Origin: Sphingomonas sp. PP-CC-1A-547
Lineage (GTDB): Bacteria; Pseudomonadota; Alphaproteobacteria; Sphingomonadales; Sphingomonadaceae
Reading direction: 5' to 3'
Assembly (NCBI RefSeq): GCF_003610375.1
Contig: NZ_RAPZ01000011.1
Location: 868,001-932,000, forward strand
DNA: 64,000 nucleotides
Positions 13,461 through 22,440 of this stretch are shown piece by piece. A program made the translations under genes and the position numbers. The notes beneath the pieces were generated by a model. The model saw nothing but the letters and a program-made list of their open reading frames with translations, searched no databases and was not told where the DNA came from. Every line of letters starts with the position of its first letter. Position 1 is the stretch's first letter.

Positions 13461-13564
13461 GTCGACGGATCGCCAAGATCGTTACGCGATCGTCGATTGC
13501 CCGCGTCCTCACGTAACGCTACACCTTGCCCGTCGACCTGTTCTCGGATGGGTCGGCATGATCG

Positions 13565-13770
13565 CACCGGTGCTCCGCGAGGAGCTTAATAGGGAACGCG
13601 GTGAGGGTGGCTTCGACCACCTGATGCCGAGGCTGTCCCTGCAACTGTAAGCGGCGAGCGTGATGCACGTGCGTGGTCGGGCAAAGTCCCCGGCCACCAG
13701 CCACTGGACCGATCGGTCTGGGAAGGTTGTGCATTGGGCGTTGACCCGTGAGCCAGGAGACCTGCCGGCG
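13565..13770 (+). ncRNA. Cobalamin (B12) riboswitch
   Basis: The conserved blocks of the cobalamin aptamer appear in order: GGTGCTCCGCGAGGAGC, TAATAGGGAACGCGGTG, CCCTGCAACTGTAAGCGG, GCCACTGG, GGTCTGGGAAGG, and the B12 box AGCCAGGAGACCTGCCGG at about 13751-13768. All are on the plus strand, upstream of the TonB receptor at 14016. The aptamer binds adenosylcobalamin or a related corrinoid and in known cases lowers downstream expression. The 3' end is followed by a 245-nt leader. The ends of the element are approximate. This match is one of the clearest in the window. Confidence 0.96.
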
Positions 13771-13977
13771 TGTGGTCGCTCTTGCCTGGTCCAGGGGATG
13801 GCCGAGGCACGGTACTCCGTCTGAGCGACGATGTGTGCGGTGGGGACCGCATGGGCAGGCGTGCCGGTCGCGATGGCGTCCGTCGGGTACGGCTGCTCCC
13901 GTTCGCTTGGACGTGCTCGGGCAATCCGCTCGCGGCGCGCTCACCGGCGCACGTTCGAGCCTCGTGCTCGGTGACAG

Positions 13978-14014
13978 GCCCCTGCCGGTTCGTCCGACGC
14001 CTCGGGGGCTTTTA
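13978..14014 (+). promoter_or_regulatory. Putative riboswitch expression platform: hairpin hiding the receptor SD, with a T-run
   Basis: GCCCCTG (13978-13984) can pair with CGGGGGC (14003-14009), 7 bp with one G-U pair, and TTTTAT follows directly. The right arm contains the only Shine-Dalgarno-like purine run in front of ATG 14016. The loop holds a smaller CGG/CCG stem. The structure could end transcription, block translation, or both. Which part of the leader pairs alternatively when ligand is absent was not worked out. Confidence 0.5.
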
Positions 14015-14015
14015 T

Positions 14016-16196
14016 ATGTCGTTTCCATCACCGTATGCCGCGTTTGCCGCGTCCTTGCTCGTCACCTTCCTACCATCCCCGGCCAGCGCGCAGACCGGGG
14101 AGGATCGTTCGGCGGGTAGCGCCGACGATATACTCGTCACCGGCCGCCATCAGGCCGACCTCACGGTTCCGAATTCTACCGGCAGCCGCCTGAACCTGTC
14201 GCCGCTCGAAACGCCGGCGACGCTGTCGACGATCGACGGCAATACCATCCGGGCGCGCGGCGACGTGTCCGTGAACGACGCGACCAGCCGCGCGCCCGGC
14301 ATCACCAGTGTCGCCAATCTCGGCAATGGTGGCACGGCGCTCGCCGCGCGCGGGTTCAGCGGTCAGGGTTCGGTGCTGCAACTGATCGACGGTATCCGCC
14401 TCTTTCCTGCGGCCGGCACGATCACCTTTCCGAGCGATCCGTGGATGGTCGAGCGGATCGACGTGCTCAGCGGTCCGGCTTCCGTCCTGTACGGTCAAGG
14501 TGCGCTCGGCGGCGCGGTCAATTTGCTGATGCGCAATCCGAATACGCGGCACACCGATGTGGACGGCGAGATCGGCTATGGATCGCAGGACAGTTTCCAC
14601 GTCGCAGCCGGTGCCGGTGGACCGCTCGACGAGCATCTCTCCTACCGCATCGACGGCAGCTACAGGCGGTCGGACGGATATGTCGATCGCGGGCAATCAC
14701 GAAGCTACGCGCTGTCGGGGACGTTGCGCTGGGCACCGACCGATCGGCTCGTCGTCACGGTACGCGACGATTACGGCGACCAGAATCCGATGCGCTATTT
14801 CGGCACGCCGCTGATCGACGGACGGCTCGACCACGACAATCGCGACCGCAACTACAACACGCGCGACGGCCATGTCCGCTACCGCGACAACCGAACCAGC
14901 CTCCAGATCGATTGGCAGCCGAGCGAGGCGCTCACCGTCAGCAATCAAGCGTACCGGCTCACCTCCAAGCGCGCGTGGCTCAACCTCGAAAGCTATTGCT
15001 GGGTGGCGGCGGACGGCTTCTGTCCCAACGGCGCGAATGACGTGCGCGCCACGCCCGGGGGCATCTATCGCACCGACATGACCGGGATCGTTCACGATCA
15101 GACGCAATGGGGCGACCAGGGTAGCCTGACGCTCAAGACGCGGATCGCGGACGGCGTGACGAACGACGTCGTCGCGGGCTTCGACGTGAACCTCGTCAAG
15201 CTCACCTATTCGCACAATTTCGGCGCCGACCCGCAGGTCTCCGTGGTCGATCCTTTCGTGTTCGATCCTGGCGTGATCGTCGACACGCAGGGGATCGCAC
15301 CGCGGTATCGCACGCGGACGAACGAATATGCGATCTTCGCGGAGGACCGGTTGAAGCTTGGCGAGCATGTCTCGATCGTCGGCGGCATTCGCTACGAGCG
15401 CGATCGGATACGGCGCTGGACGATCGACTCGACTGCCGCCGTCCCGACCGAAAGCTTCGCGCTCGACAAGCGGCTCGGCAACACGACATGGCGGGTCGGG
15501 ACGGTCTATCAGCCCGTCCCGACGGTCTCGTTCTACGCGCAATATGCCACGGGCGTCGATCCGCTGGGGACGCTGACGACCTACGCCACCGGGCAGGTCC
15601 AGTTCAGCAACGCGAAGGGCGACCAGGTCGAGGCGGGCGCCAAGGCCGTGTTCCTGGGCGGCCGCGGCACCGCGACGATCGCCGCCTATCGCATCGTCAA
15701 GAAGGGACTTTTGTCGCAACTGACCCCGACGAGCCCGATCGAGCAGGTCGGGCAGCGATCCGCGAAGGGTATCGAGGCCGCGGTGTCGCTGGAGTTGCCG
15801 GCAGGGTTCGGCATCGACGCCAACGGCAGTGTGTTGGAGGCGCAGTTCGACGACTTCGTCTCGGGCGAAAGGAGTTTTGCCGGCAACACGCCACCCGACG
15901 TCCCCGAGACGACGGCGAACCTGTGGCTGAGCTGGACCGCGACACCGGCGGTCCAGGCGCGTGCCGGACTGCGCTATGTCGGGCGAAGATTCTCCGACAA
16001 CGCCAATGTTTTCCGCATTCCGGGCTATGCGACGGTCGACGCGACGCTGTCCTACGCGGTGACGCCGCGGGTCGCGGTCGACGTGCATGTCTATAATCTG
16101 TTCGACGAGGATTATGCGATCAACAGCTATGGCGCGCAGCAATGGGTGCTGGGGCGGCCGCGCGCCTTGGACGTGTCGCTTCGTGCCGGTTTCTAA
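14016..16196 (+). CDS. TonB-dependent receptor under cobalamin riboswitch control
   Basis: A 726-residue outer-membrane receptor. The signal peptide ends near PSPASAQ; a TonB box DDILVTG follows at about 35-41. The plug has LETPATLSTIDGNTIRARG, ARGFSG and the siderophore-receptor type sequence LSGPASVLYGQGALGGAVN. The barrel ends in aromatic LRAGF. The overall layout resembles ferri-siderophore receptors rather than classic BtuB, yet the leader is a B12 riboswitch, so the ligand may be a corrinoid, a cobalt chelate or another metal complex. The ATG at 14016 directly follows the leader hairpin. The stop overlaps the PepSY gene by 14 nt. No TonB, ExbBD, BtuF or BtuCD gene lies nearby. Confidence 0.9.
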   Translation: MSFPSPYAAFAASLLVTFLPSPASAQTGEDRSAGSADDILVTGRHQADLTVPNSTGSRLNLSPLETPATLSTIDGNTIRARGDVSVNDATSRAPGITSVANLGNGGTALAARGFSGQGSVLQLIDGIRLFPAAGTITFPSDPWMVERIDVLSGPASVLYGQGALGGAVNLLMRNPNTRHTDVDGEIGYGSQDSFHVAAGAGGPLDEHLSYRIDGSYRRSDGYVDRGQSRSYALSGTLRWAPTDRLVVTVRDDYGDQNPMRYFGTPLIDGRLDHDNRDRNYNTRDGHVRYRDNRTSLQIDWQPSEALTVSNQAYRLTSKRAWLNLESYCWVAADGFCPNGANDVRATPGGIYRTDMTGIVHDQTQWGDQGSLTLKTRIADGVTNDVVAGFDVNLVKLTYSHNFGADPQVSVVDPFVFDPGVIVDTQGIAPRYRTRTNEYAIFAEDRLKLGEHVSIVGGIRYERDRIRRWTIDSTAAVPTESFALDKRLGNTTWRVGTVYQPVPTVSFYAQYATGVDPLGTLTTYATGQVQFSNAKGDQVEAGAKAVFLGGRGTATIAAYRIVKKGLLSQLTPTSPIEQVGQRSAKGIEAAVSLELPAGFGIDANGSVLEAQFDDFVSGERSFAGNTPPDVPETTANLWLSWTATPAVQARAGLRYVGRRFSDNANVFRIPGYATVDATLSYAVTPRVAVDVHVYNLFDEDYAINSYGAQQWVLGRPRALDVSLRAGF

Positions 16197-17625
16197 CGCC
16201 GGCAGGCACGCGCGCCGGTGGCTGTACCTCGTGCATCGATGGGTCGGCATCGCCAGTTGCTTGTTCTTTGCAATGTGGTTCGGGTCGGGCCTGGTGATGC
16301 TGTACGTGCCGTACCCTTCACTCTCGCTAACCGAAGCGCTGGCGAGAGCCGAGGCGATCGACTGGTCCGCCGTGACCGTGCCGCCACCGCTCGATGGGGG
16401 GCGATTGCCGCAAGACCTGTTGCTCGAGGTGCGCGACGGCGTCCCGGTCTGGCGAAGCCAGGGCTGGGACGACGGGTGGCATACCGTTCCCGCAAGCAAG
16501 ACTAGCCATCTCGCTCCGGTGGACGCGGCTTATGCCGTTCGCGTCGCAAGCCGTTTCGGGCGAGCACGCGTGCTGAAAGTCGAGCGGATCATGCGGGACC
16601 AGTGGACGGTGTCGGGTGGTTTCGACCCACATCGTCCGTTGTGGAAAGCGACATTGAAGGACGACGGCGGCACCAACCTCTACGTGTCGTCTTCCACCGG
16701 CGGGATCGTCCAGTCGACCGACCGGACCGAGCGGTTCTGGAACTGGCTGGGGTCGGTGCCGCACTGGCTGTATCCGACCGTCCTGCGCCAGGACAACGCC
16801 GCCTGGCGACAGGTCGTCATGTGGGTTTCGGGGCCGTGTATCGCCGCGGCACTCGCGGGCATCTGGATTGGTATCCTCCGCGCGCGCATCGGAACGCGCC
16901 GGTTCAAGGGTGGGCGGATGACGCCGTATCGCGGGTGGATGCTCTGGCATCATGTCGCGGGGCTGGTCGGCGGCGGTTTCCTGATCGCGTGGATATTCAG
17001 CGGATGGTTGTCGGTCGATCCCTGGCATTTGTTCCGAAGTACGGAACCGGATGCGCAGGCGGTGCGGGCCTATGCTGCTGCTGGCGTGATGCCGGCCGTG
17101 CCTGTCAACCGGTTGCGCCATGTCGGTGCGGGAGCCGTCCTTGCAAGGATTACCGACTATGCGGCGACACCTCTCGTGGTGCTCGAGTATCCGGATGGTC
17201 GACGTCGAATCCTCGACGCCGCGACGCTCGTCCCGTCCCAGCCAAAGCCAAATGCGATCGCTGCCGCCGCACGGATGCTTGTTGCCGGCACGCAGCCGGT
17301 CGCGATCGACCGGCTGACCGAGCCCGACGCATATTGGTACGATTCCGGTGGTCTCCCTCGCCTGCCGATGCTCCGATTGCGCTTCGACGATCCCGCCGCG
17401 ACGTGGCTGTATATCGACCCTTCGACGGGCGACGTGCTGGCCAGGATCGATCGGCGCAGGCGGGCGTACCGTTGGGTGTTCGACCTGCTGCACAAATGGG
17501 ATCTGACCATACTGACGCGGCACCGGCCAGCGTGGGACCTGCTAATCTGGCTGTTCTCGCTGGTTGGCATGGTGACGTCCGTCAGCGGCATCTGGCTCGG
17601 CTGGAAGCGTTTGAGACGCGGCTGA
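16183..17625 (+). CDS. PepSY-domain inner-membrane protein (PiuB/FoxB-like reductase)
   Basis: A 480-residue integral membrane protein of the PepSY_TM group, whose better-known members act with siderophore receptors as inner-membrane reductases. Membrane segments are near 12-38 (WLYLVHRWVGIASCLFFAMW), 211-231, 252-277 (WMLWHHVAGLVGGGFLIAWI) and 452-474. Conserved His in LVHRW and WHHVAG are candidate haem or metal ligands. PepSY-like periplasmic loops lie between. The start is GTG 16183 inside the receptor tail, giving VPVSNAGRHARRWLY; longer frames upstream are shadow. Riboswitch control is expected through the shared transcript. Reductase activity is inferred from the family. Confidence 0.83.
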   Translation: MPVSNAGRHARRWLYLVHRWVGIASCLFFAMWFGSGLVMLYVPYPSLSLTEALARAEAIDWSAVTVPPPLDGGRLPQDLLLEVRDGVPVWRSQGWDDGWHTVPASKTSHLAPVDAAYAVRVASRFGRARVLKVERIMRDQWTVSGGFDPHRPLWKATLKDDGGTNLYVSSSTGGIVQSTDRTERFWNWLGSVPHWLYPTVLRQDNAAWRQVVMWVSGPCIAAALAGIWIGILRARIGTRRFKGGRMTPYRGWMLWHHVAGLVGGGFLIAWIFSGWLSVDPWHLFRSTEPDAQAVRAYAAAGVMPAVPVNRLRHVGAGAVLARITDYAATPLVVLEYPDGRRRILDAATLVPSQPKPNAIAAAARMLVAGTQPVAIDRLTEPDAYWYDSGGLPRLPMLRLRFDDPAATWLYIDPSTGDVLARIDRRRRAYRWVFDLLHKWDLTILTRHRPAWDLLIWLFSLVGMVTSVSGIWLGWKRLRRG

Positions 17626-17690
17626 TCCACGCTTTTAACGGGACGTTTCGTCCACGTGACAGCGCCACCGCGAGCGCGTACTCGTGCGCC

Positions 17691-18122
17691 GTGGCAGCAC
17701 TCCGTCGCCTTCTCCTGAACCACCGCCAGCTGGCGGCGTGGGTGCTTGCGTGCGCGCTGGCGATGAAGATCCTGGTGCCGGCCGGGTTCATGCCGGTCGT
17801 CTCCGGGGGGGGCGTCACGATCGAGATCTGCGGCGGCATCGCGCCCGCGCAGACGGTGATGGCGCCGATGATGGCGATGGCGATCACGATGCCGGGCATG
17901 GCGCATCATTCGGGGAAGTCCGATCATCAGGAGCGGGAGATGCCCTGCGCCTTTTCCGGTCTGAGCGCGCCGTCGCTGGCAGCGGTCGATCCGGTGCTGC
18001 TGGCGATCGCCATCGCGTTCATCGTCGGTCTCCTCCGCCACGTGAGAACCGCGGTACCGATCGCCGCGCAAGCCTATCTTCGGCCACCCTTGCGAGGCCC
18101 CCCGCCCTTCCCCGTCGCGTGA
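17691..18122 (+). CDS. DUF2946-family small membrane protein with His/Met-rich loop
   Basis: A 143-residue protein with a membrane segment at about 13-33 (AAWVLACALAMKILVPAGFM), a His/Met-rich loop (about 55-85, including MPGMAHHSGKSDHQ and MPCAFSG), a second hydrophobic segment at about 98-117, and the family-typical end AYLRPPLRGPP. These features fit DUF2946, which has no fixed function but often lies beside metal-uptake receptors. The start is taken as GTG 17691, 65 nt after the PepSY stop. The His/Met loop suggests metal handling between the membranes. It sits between two receptor/PepSY units and is likely on the riboswitch transcript. Confidence 0.75.
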   Translation: MAALRRLLLNHRQLAAWVLACALAMKILVPAGFMPVVSGGGVTIEICGGIAPAQTVMAPMMAMAITMPGMAHHSGKSDHQEREMPCAFSGLSAPSLAAVDPVLLAIAIAFIVGLLRHVRTAVPIAAQAYLRPPLRGPPPFPVA

Positions 18123-18269
18123 TCCGTCGGTCTTCGGACCGGGCGCGATCACGATGCTTTGGCTGGTCCACCACGTCGGCGGACCGGTTTCGACACGCGC
18201 GGCAAGTCCGCGGGGATGACGGTATCCGATCCGCACCACGATGTGCGGACGGGTACAGCAGGGATTCAC

Positions 18270-20495
18270 ATGTTCAAAACCATAGTCTTCGCGTCGGCAT
18301 CGATCGCCCCGTTCTCGGGGACCGCCCACGCGTCCGACAAGGAGGACGCGATCGACAAGAAGGCCGAGATCGTCGTCACCGGCCAGCGCGACCAGCTGAC
18401 GCTCGATCGTAAATCTGATACCGGCAGTCGCCTAGGCCTGTCGGTCCGCGAGACACCCGCGACCGTCGAGACGCTGACACAGGCGGACATGCAGGTGCAG
18501 GGCCTGCGCACCGCGCGCGAGGCCTTCAACAGCGTCGTCGGCGCAATTGCCGGCAACGTCCCCGGCAACCCCGCGGTCGTGACGTTGCGCGGGTTTTCGG
18601 GAGGCGCCGTCTCGATCCTGCAGGACGGCGTCCGTATCTCCACCTCGACCGTGGTCCAGCGCGATACCAACGTCTGGCATTTCGACCGGATCGAAGTGAT
18701 CAAGGGGCCAGCCTCGGTGCTCTACGGCGAAGGCGCACTGGCCGGCGTCATCAACAAGGTCACGCGCAAGCCGACGTTCGACGGCGACCACCTCGACGGC
18801 TTGTTGAGCGTCGGGAGCTTCGACACGGTGACCGCGGCCAGCGGCGTGAACCTGAAACTGTCGGATACCGTCGCGGTCCGCGCAGACGCAAGCTACATGC
18901 ATTCCGACAGCCTGTACGACGTCGACGACAATGCGACGCGCTCGGTCGGACTGACGGGCAGCATCCTGTTCAAGCCATCGGCCGATTTGAGCCTGCTCTT
19001 CGCCGTCGACCATTACGAAGACCGGTACGACAGCAGCTATCAAGGGCTGCCGTTCGTCTCCGCCGCCGTTGCGCGCGATCCGAGCAACGCGCTGCGGAGC
19101 GGTAACGGCATGGTGCTCGACAAGGCACTGCGCCGTCGCAACTACAATCCGTACGGTGCCTATTCCGGCGCACGCGACACGACGCTGCGGTCGCGGATCG
19201 ATTATGCGATCGGCGGCGGCTGGTCGGTCGCGAACGACTTCACCTGGTATCACGCCAAGCGCGACTTCGTGCTGAGTGGCGATCAGAACTTCACCGCCCC
19301 CACCGCCGCCTTCCCCAATGGCAGCTTCGCGCGGTCGGTCCAGCGCATCTACCACGACCACAAATTCTGGAACGAGCGGCTCGTGATCGCCAACGACAGC
19401 GTGATCGCAGGACTGCGCAACCGGTTCAGCCTGGGCGGCGAATATAACGACACGAACTTCGTCAACCCGCGCCAGCAAAGCCCGGTCGGTGGCAATGCCG
19501 CCGTGCGGATCGCGAACGTCGATCCGTTCGCGCCGATCGTCGGCGTCTTCCCGACCAGCGATGCCGCGTATTCGACGACCAACGTCGTCTATGACTCGAA
19601 GCTCAAGACGGCGTCGGTGTTCGCCGAGGATGCGCTCAACCTGACTCCAGGCTGGCTGCTGGTCGGCGGCGCGCGGTACGATCACATCGACCTGACCCGC
19701 GTCATCACCAACCTCAACGCGAACGGCGCGGTCACGCGGGGCACGCCGACCTATGATCCGTTCTCGTGGCGTATCGGTACCACCTACGACCTTACGCCCG
19801 GTATCACCTTGTACGGCCAGTACACGACGGCGGTCACGCCGGTATCGTCGATCCTGCTCCAGTCGATCGTCAACACGACGTACAAGCTGACGAAGGGCCG
19901 CTCATACGAGGTCGGTTTCAAGGCCTCCGCGTTCGCCAAGCGGCTGACGATGACCGGCGCGGCATACCGGATCGAGCAGACCAACATCCTCACGCGCGAT
20001 CCGAACAATCCGCAGCAAGCCATTCAAGGCGGGGAGCAATCGTCGCAAGGCGTCGAGCTCAACATCGGCGCAGCGGTCACCGACGCGCTCTCGGTGTCAG
20101 CGGGTGCCGCCTATACCGATGCGCAGTACGACCAGTTGAGCGAACTGATCGCCGGCGCGCGCATCGACCGCGCCGGCAACCGACCGATCAACACGCCCTC
20201 GACCACCGTCAGCGGTTCGGCGCTCTATACGATCAAGGCCATACCGGTGACGCTTGGCGGGTTCGTCCGGCACGTGTCCGGCTTCTACACCGACACCGCC
20301 AACAGCTATTTCGTCCGCGGCCATACGACCATCGATGCGTCGATCAGCTATCAGGTCGCACCGCAAGCATCGGTGTCGGTCCGCGGCCGCAACCTGACCG
20401 ACGCGTTCTACGGCGAGTATTCGGGCTACCCGACGACCAACGTCTATATCGGCGCGCCACGCAGTGTCGAAATCGCGCTTTCCACGCATTTCTGA
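18270..20495 (+). CDS. TonB-dependent receptor (siderophore-receptor type)
   Basis: A 741-residue receptor, second of two in this cluster. A short signal sequence (MFKTIVFASASIAPFSGTAHA) precedes the TonB-box-like KKAEIVVTGQRD. The plug shows LSVRETPATVETLTQADMQ, TLRGFSGGAVSILQDGVRI and IEVIKGPASVLYGEGALAGV, typical of the FhuA/FpvA class. The protein ends STHF. It lies 147 bp after the DUF2946 gene on the same strand; no second riboswitch is visible in that gap. The next gene begins 14 nt later. It may be co-transcribed from the riboswitch leader or have its own promoter. The substrate is unknown; a metal complex is likely. Confidence 0.9.
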   Translation: MFKTIVFASASIAPFSGTAHASDKEDAIDKKAEIVVTGQRDQLTLDRKSDTGSRLGLSVRETPATVETLTQADMQVQGLRTAREAFNSVVGAIAGNVPGNPAVVTLRGFSGGAVSILQDGVRISTSTVVQRDTNVWHFDRIEVIKGPASVLYGEGALAGVINKVTRKPTFDGDHLDGLLSVGSFDTVTAASGVNLKLSDTVAVRADASYMHSDSLYDVDDNATRSVGLTGSILFKPSADLSLLFAVDHYEDRYDSSYQGLPFVSAAVARDPSNALRSGNGMVLDKALRRRNYNPYGAYSGARDTTLRSRIDYAIGGGWSVANDFTWYHAKRDFVLSGDQNFTAPTAAFPNGSFARSVQRIYHDHKFWNERLVIANDSVIAGLRNRFSLGGEYNDTNFVNPRQQSPVGGNAAVRIANVDPFAPIVGVFPTSDAAYSTTNVVYDSKLKTASVFAEDALNLTPGWLLVGGARYDHIDLTRVITNLNANGAVTRGTPTYDPFSWRIGTTYDLTPGITLYGQYTTAVTPVSSILLQSIVNTTYKLTKGRSYEVGFKASAFAKRLTMTGAAYRIEQTNILTRDPNNPQQAIQGGEQSSQGVELNIGAAVTDALSVSAGAAYTDAQYDQLSELIAGARIDRAGNRPINTPSTTVSGSALYTIKAIPVTLGGFVRHVSGFYTDTANSYFVRGHTTIDASISYQVAPQASVSVRGRNLTDAFYGEYSGYPTTNVYIGAPRSVEIALSTHF

Positions 20496-20509
20496 GCAGG
20501 GGTTTCCAG

Positions 20510-21892
20510 ATGGCATTCACCGGTTCGGTCGATCCGAAAGCCTATCGCGCGCTGTGGCGCTGGCATTTCTATGCCGGCCTGATCGTCGCGCCTTTCCTGC
20601 TGATCCTGGCCGTCACGGGCTCGATCTATCTGTTCAACGACGAGATCGACGATGCGCTGTATCCGGCGCAGCGATTCGTCGCGGTCCATGCAACGCAGGT
20701 GCCGCCGTCGCGGATGATCGATGCCGCGCTGAAGGCTTATCCAGGGGCAGCAACCCGGATCGACCTTCCTAGCGCGCCCAACCGCTCGGCGGTCGTATTC
20801 GTCACCCCCGATCACGGCGAGCCGCTTCGCGTGGCCGTCGATCCGGGAACGGGCCGCGTGCTCGGCTCGACGATCTATGGCCGCACGCTGGTAGGGTTCG
20901 CCGACGAGATGCACGGATCGCTGACGCTCGGCACGGTCGGCGATCGGATCGTCGAGCTTGCTGCGTGCTGGGCGCTCGTCCTGATCGTCACCGGACTGTA
21001 CCTGTGGTGGCCACGTGGTCGGGGTGGCTTCGGCGGTATCCTCTATCCCAGGCTCGGCGCGAGGGGACGCCTGTTCTGGCGCGACCTGCACGCGGTGATC
21101 GGCGTCTGGTCCGTCGCGTTCATCGCGTTCCTGCTGCTGACCGGCCTCCCCTGGGCCGGGATCCAGGGCGACCTGCTCAAGCGCGGTACGGCGGCGCTCG
21201 GCATCGGCTACCCGGCATCGAACCGGACGCATAATGCGCCGGCGAGCGTGCCGATGAAGACCGCGCTCGGCGAAGCACCGTGGACGATGGAGCAAGCGCC
21301 GATGCCGACATCCACGGCGTCCGCGGAGCATGCCGGTCATGCGGGCCACGAGATGACCATGGCGGTGCGGGACGATGCGGCGGTTGCGGGGATCGACCGG
21401 ATCGCAACCTCCGTCACGCGCGATCACCACGTCGCGGGTGCGTATCGCCTGTTCCTGCCGAGTGGGGCGACCGGCGTCTACACCGCCTACACCTATCCCG
21501 ATCAGCCGCAGGGGCAGCGCACGCTGTATTTCGATCGCTGGACCGGCGGCTTAATCCGAGAGGTCGGCTACCCCGATTACGGCTGGGCAGCGAAGGCGAT
21601 CGAGCTCGGCGTCCAACTGCACATGGGCAATTACTTCGGGCTCGCGAACCAACTCGTGATGTTGGCGACCTGCCTCGCGATCGTGTTGCTCGTGATCAGC
21701 GGCGTCGTGATGTGGTGGAAACGCCGCCCGGCGGGTCGCCTTGCCGCGCCAGCGCGCGTCTCCCCGACGAGGATCAAGGGCGCTGTCGCCATTCTCATCG
21801 TCGCGGGGATAGTGTTCCCGATCCTGGGACTGTCGGTGATCGTGATCTTCCTGATCGACCGGCTGGTGTTGCTCGCGGTGGTGAGGCGATAG
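20510..21892 (+). CDS. PepSY-associated membrane protein with His-rich loop
   Basis: A 460-residue PepSY_TM protein (COG3182 type). Membrane segments are near 18-43 (WHFYAGLIVAPFLLILAVTG), 149-168, 193-216 (LHAVIGVWSVAFIAFLLLTG), 382-402 and a C-terminal hydrophobic pair at 423-455. A His/Met-rich stretch EHAGHAGHEMTMAV lies near 272-285, between the third and fourth segments. It starts 14 nt after the receptor stop and pairs with it as the first PepSY gene pairs with the first receptor. It is only distantly like the first PepSY protein. The presumed role is reduction or periplasmic handling of imported metal. Confidence 0.85.
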   Translation: MAFTGSVDPKAYRALWRWHFYAGLIVAPFLLILAVTGSIYLFNDEIDDALYPAQRFVAVHATQVPPSRMIDAALKAYPGAATRIDLPSAPNRSAVVFVTPDHGEPLRVAVDPGTGRVLGSTIYGRTLVGFADEMHGSLTLGTVGDRIVELAACWALVLIVTGLYLWWPRGRGGFGGILYPRLGARGRLFWRDLHAVIGVWSVAFIAFLLLTGLPWAGIQGDLLKRGTAALGIGYPASNRTHNAPASVPMKTALGEAPWTMEQAPMPTSTASAEHAGHAGHEMTMAVRDDAAVAGIDRIATSVTRDHHVAGAYRLFLPSGATGVYTAYTYPDQPQGQRTLYFDRWTGGLIREVGYPDYGWAAKAIELGVQLHMGNYFGLANQLVMLATCLAIVLLVISGVVMWWKRRPAGRLAAPARVSPTRIKGAVAILIVAGIVFPILGLSVIVIFLIDRLVLLAVVRR

Positions 21893-22440
21893 CGGAACGT
21901 TCGAGGATAGCTGCGGCGCGCTATTGCGCCACGGCCGCGAACAGTCGGTAGCGAGCGTACCCGACCCCCGGGTGCATGGGATGCTGCTCACGAGACCTTG
22001 GCTGTGGGAGCCTATCCACTTCCAGCAACAGCATACCGCTGCCCGCCGTCCCGAAAGGCAGTATCTCCCTGCTCCTTACGTCAACGTCATCTATAGACTG
22101 ACGTCACAAGGACCAGTCACGCCGGAGACTGCTACTCGATTGCAATAATTGTAAATTAACGAACAATTAATCAGATATTCAGCTTGTAATTGATCTTGGT
22201 AACATACATAGATCAAGTATGGTGGAATAGGCCAAGCGTTGCGAACGTCGCAATGGACCGTTTCAGCCCAATGATGCCTGTTTGCATACAGATTCTTGAG
22301 ACCCGATCATAATCGCGCTCCAGTTTCTTCGAAGGCTTCGTCCTTGCTTCGGACGCTCTCCCCACATTCATTGAACATGGCTCCCGCTGCTGCGGATGGG
22401 AGACTCGTGCCTTCCATCCGCGGTGACTTTCGAGGTGTTC
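21893..22440 (+). other. Intergenic region before the two-partner secretion operon
   Basis: These 548 bp hold no convincing gene. The part from about 22140 to 22230 is markedly AT-rich against the window background and contains an inverted repeat (TTGATCT at 22190-22196, AGATCAA at 22210-22216). This is the likely promoter and operator region for tpsB. Short open frames here lack similarity to anything recognised. Confidence 0.5.
22190..22216 (+). promoter_or_regulatory. AT-rich inverted repeat upstream of tpsB, possible operator
   Basis: TTGATCT and AGATCAA form a perfect 7-bp inverted repeat with a 13-nt spacer, in the most AT-rich part of the intergenic region, about 225 bp before the tpsB start. 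The layout suits a dimeric regulator site. No regulator gene is adjacent, so this is only a candidate. Confidence 0.35.

Noticed and set aside
13748..14119. Leader peptide candidate between riboswitch and receptor
   Set aside because: It overlaps the aptamer's B12 box and runs into the receptor out of frame; the structured RNA explains the sequence.
14697..16499. 600-residue open frame antisense to the first TonB receptor
   Set aside because: No homology features; crosses two real genes.
18123..18269. Second cobalamin riboswitch before the second receptor
   Set aside because: None of the aptamer blocks (such as AGCCAGGAGACCTGCC) is present.
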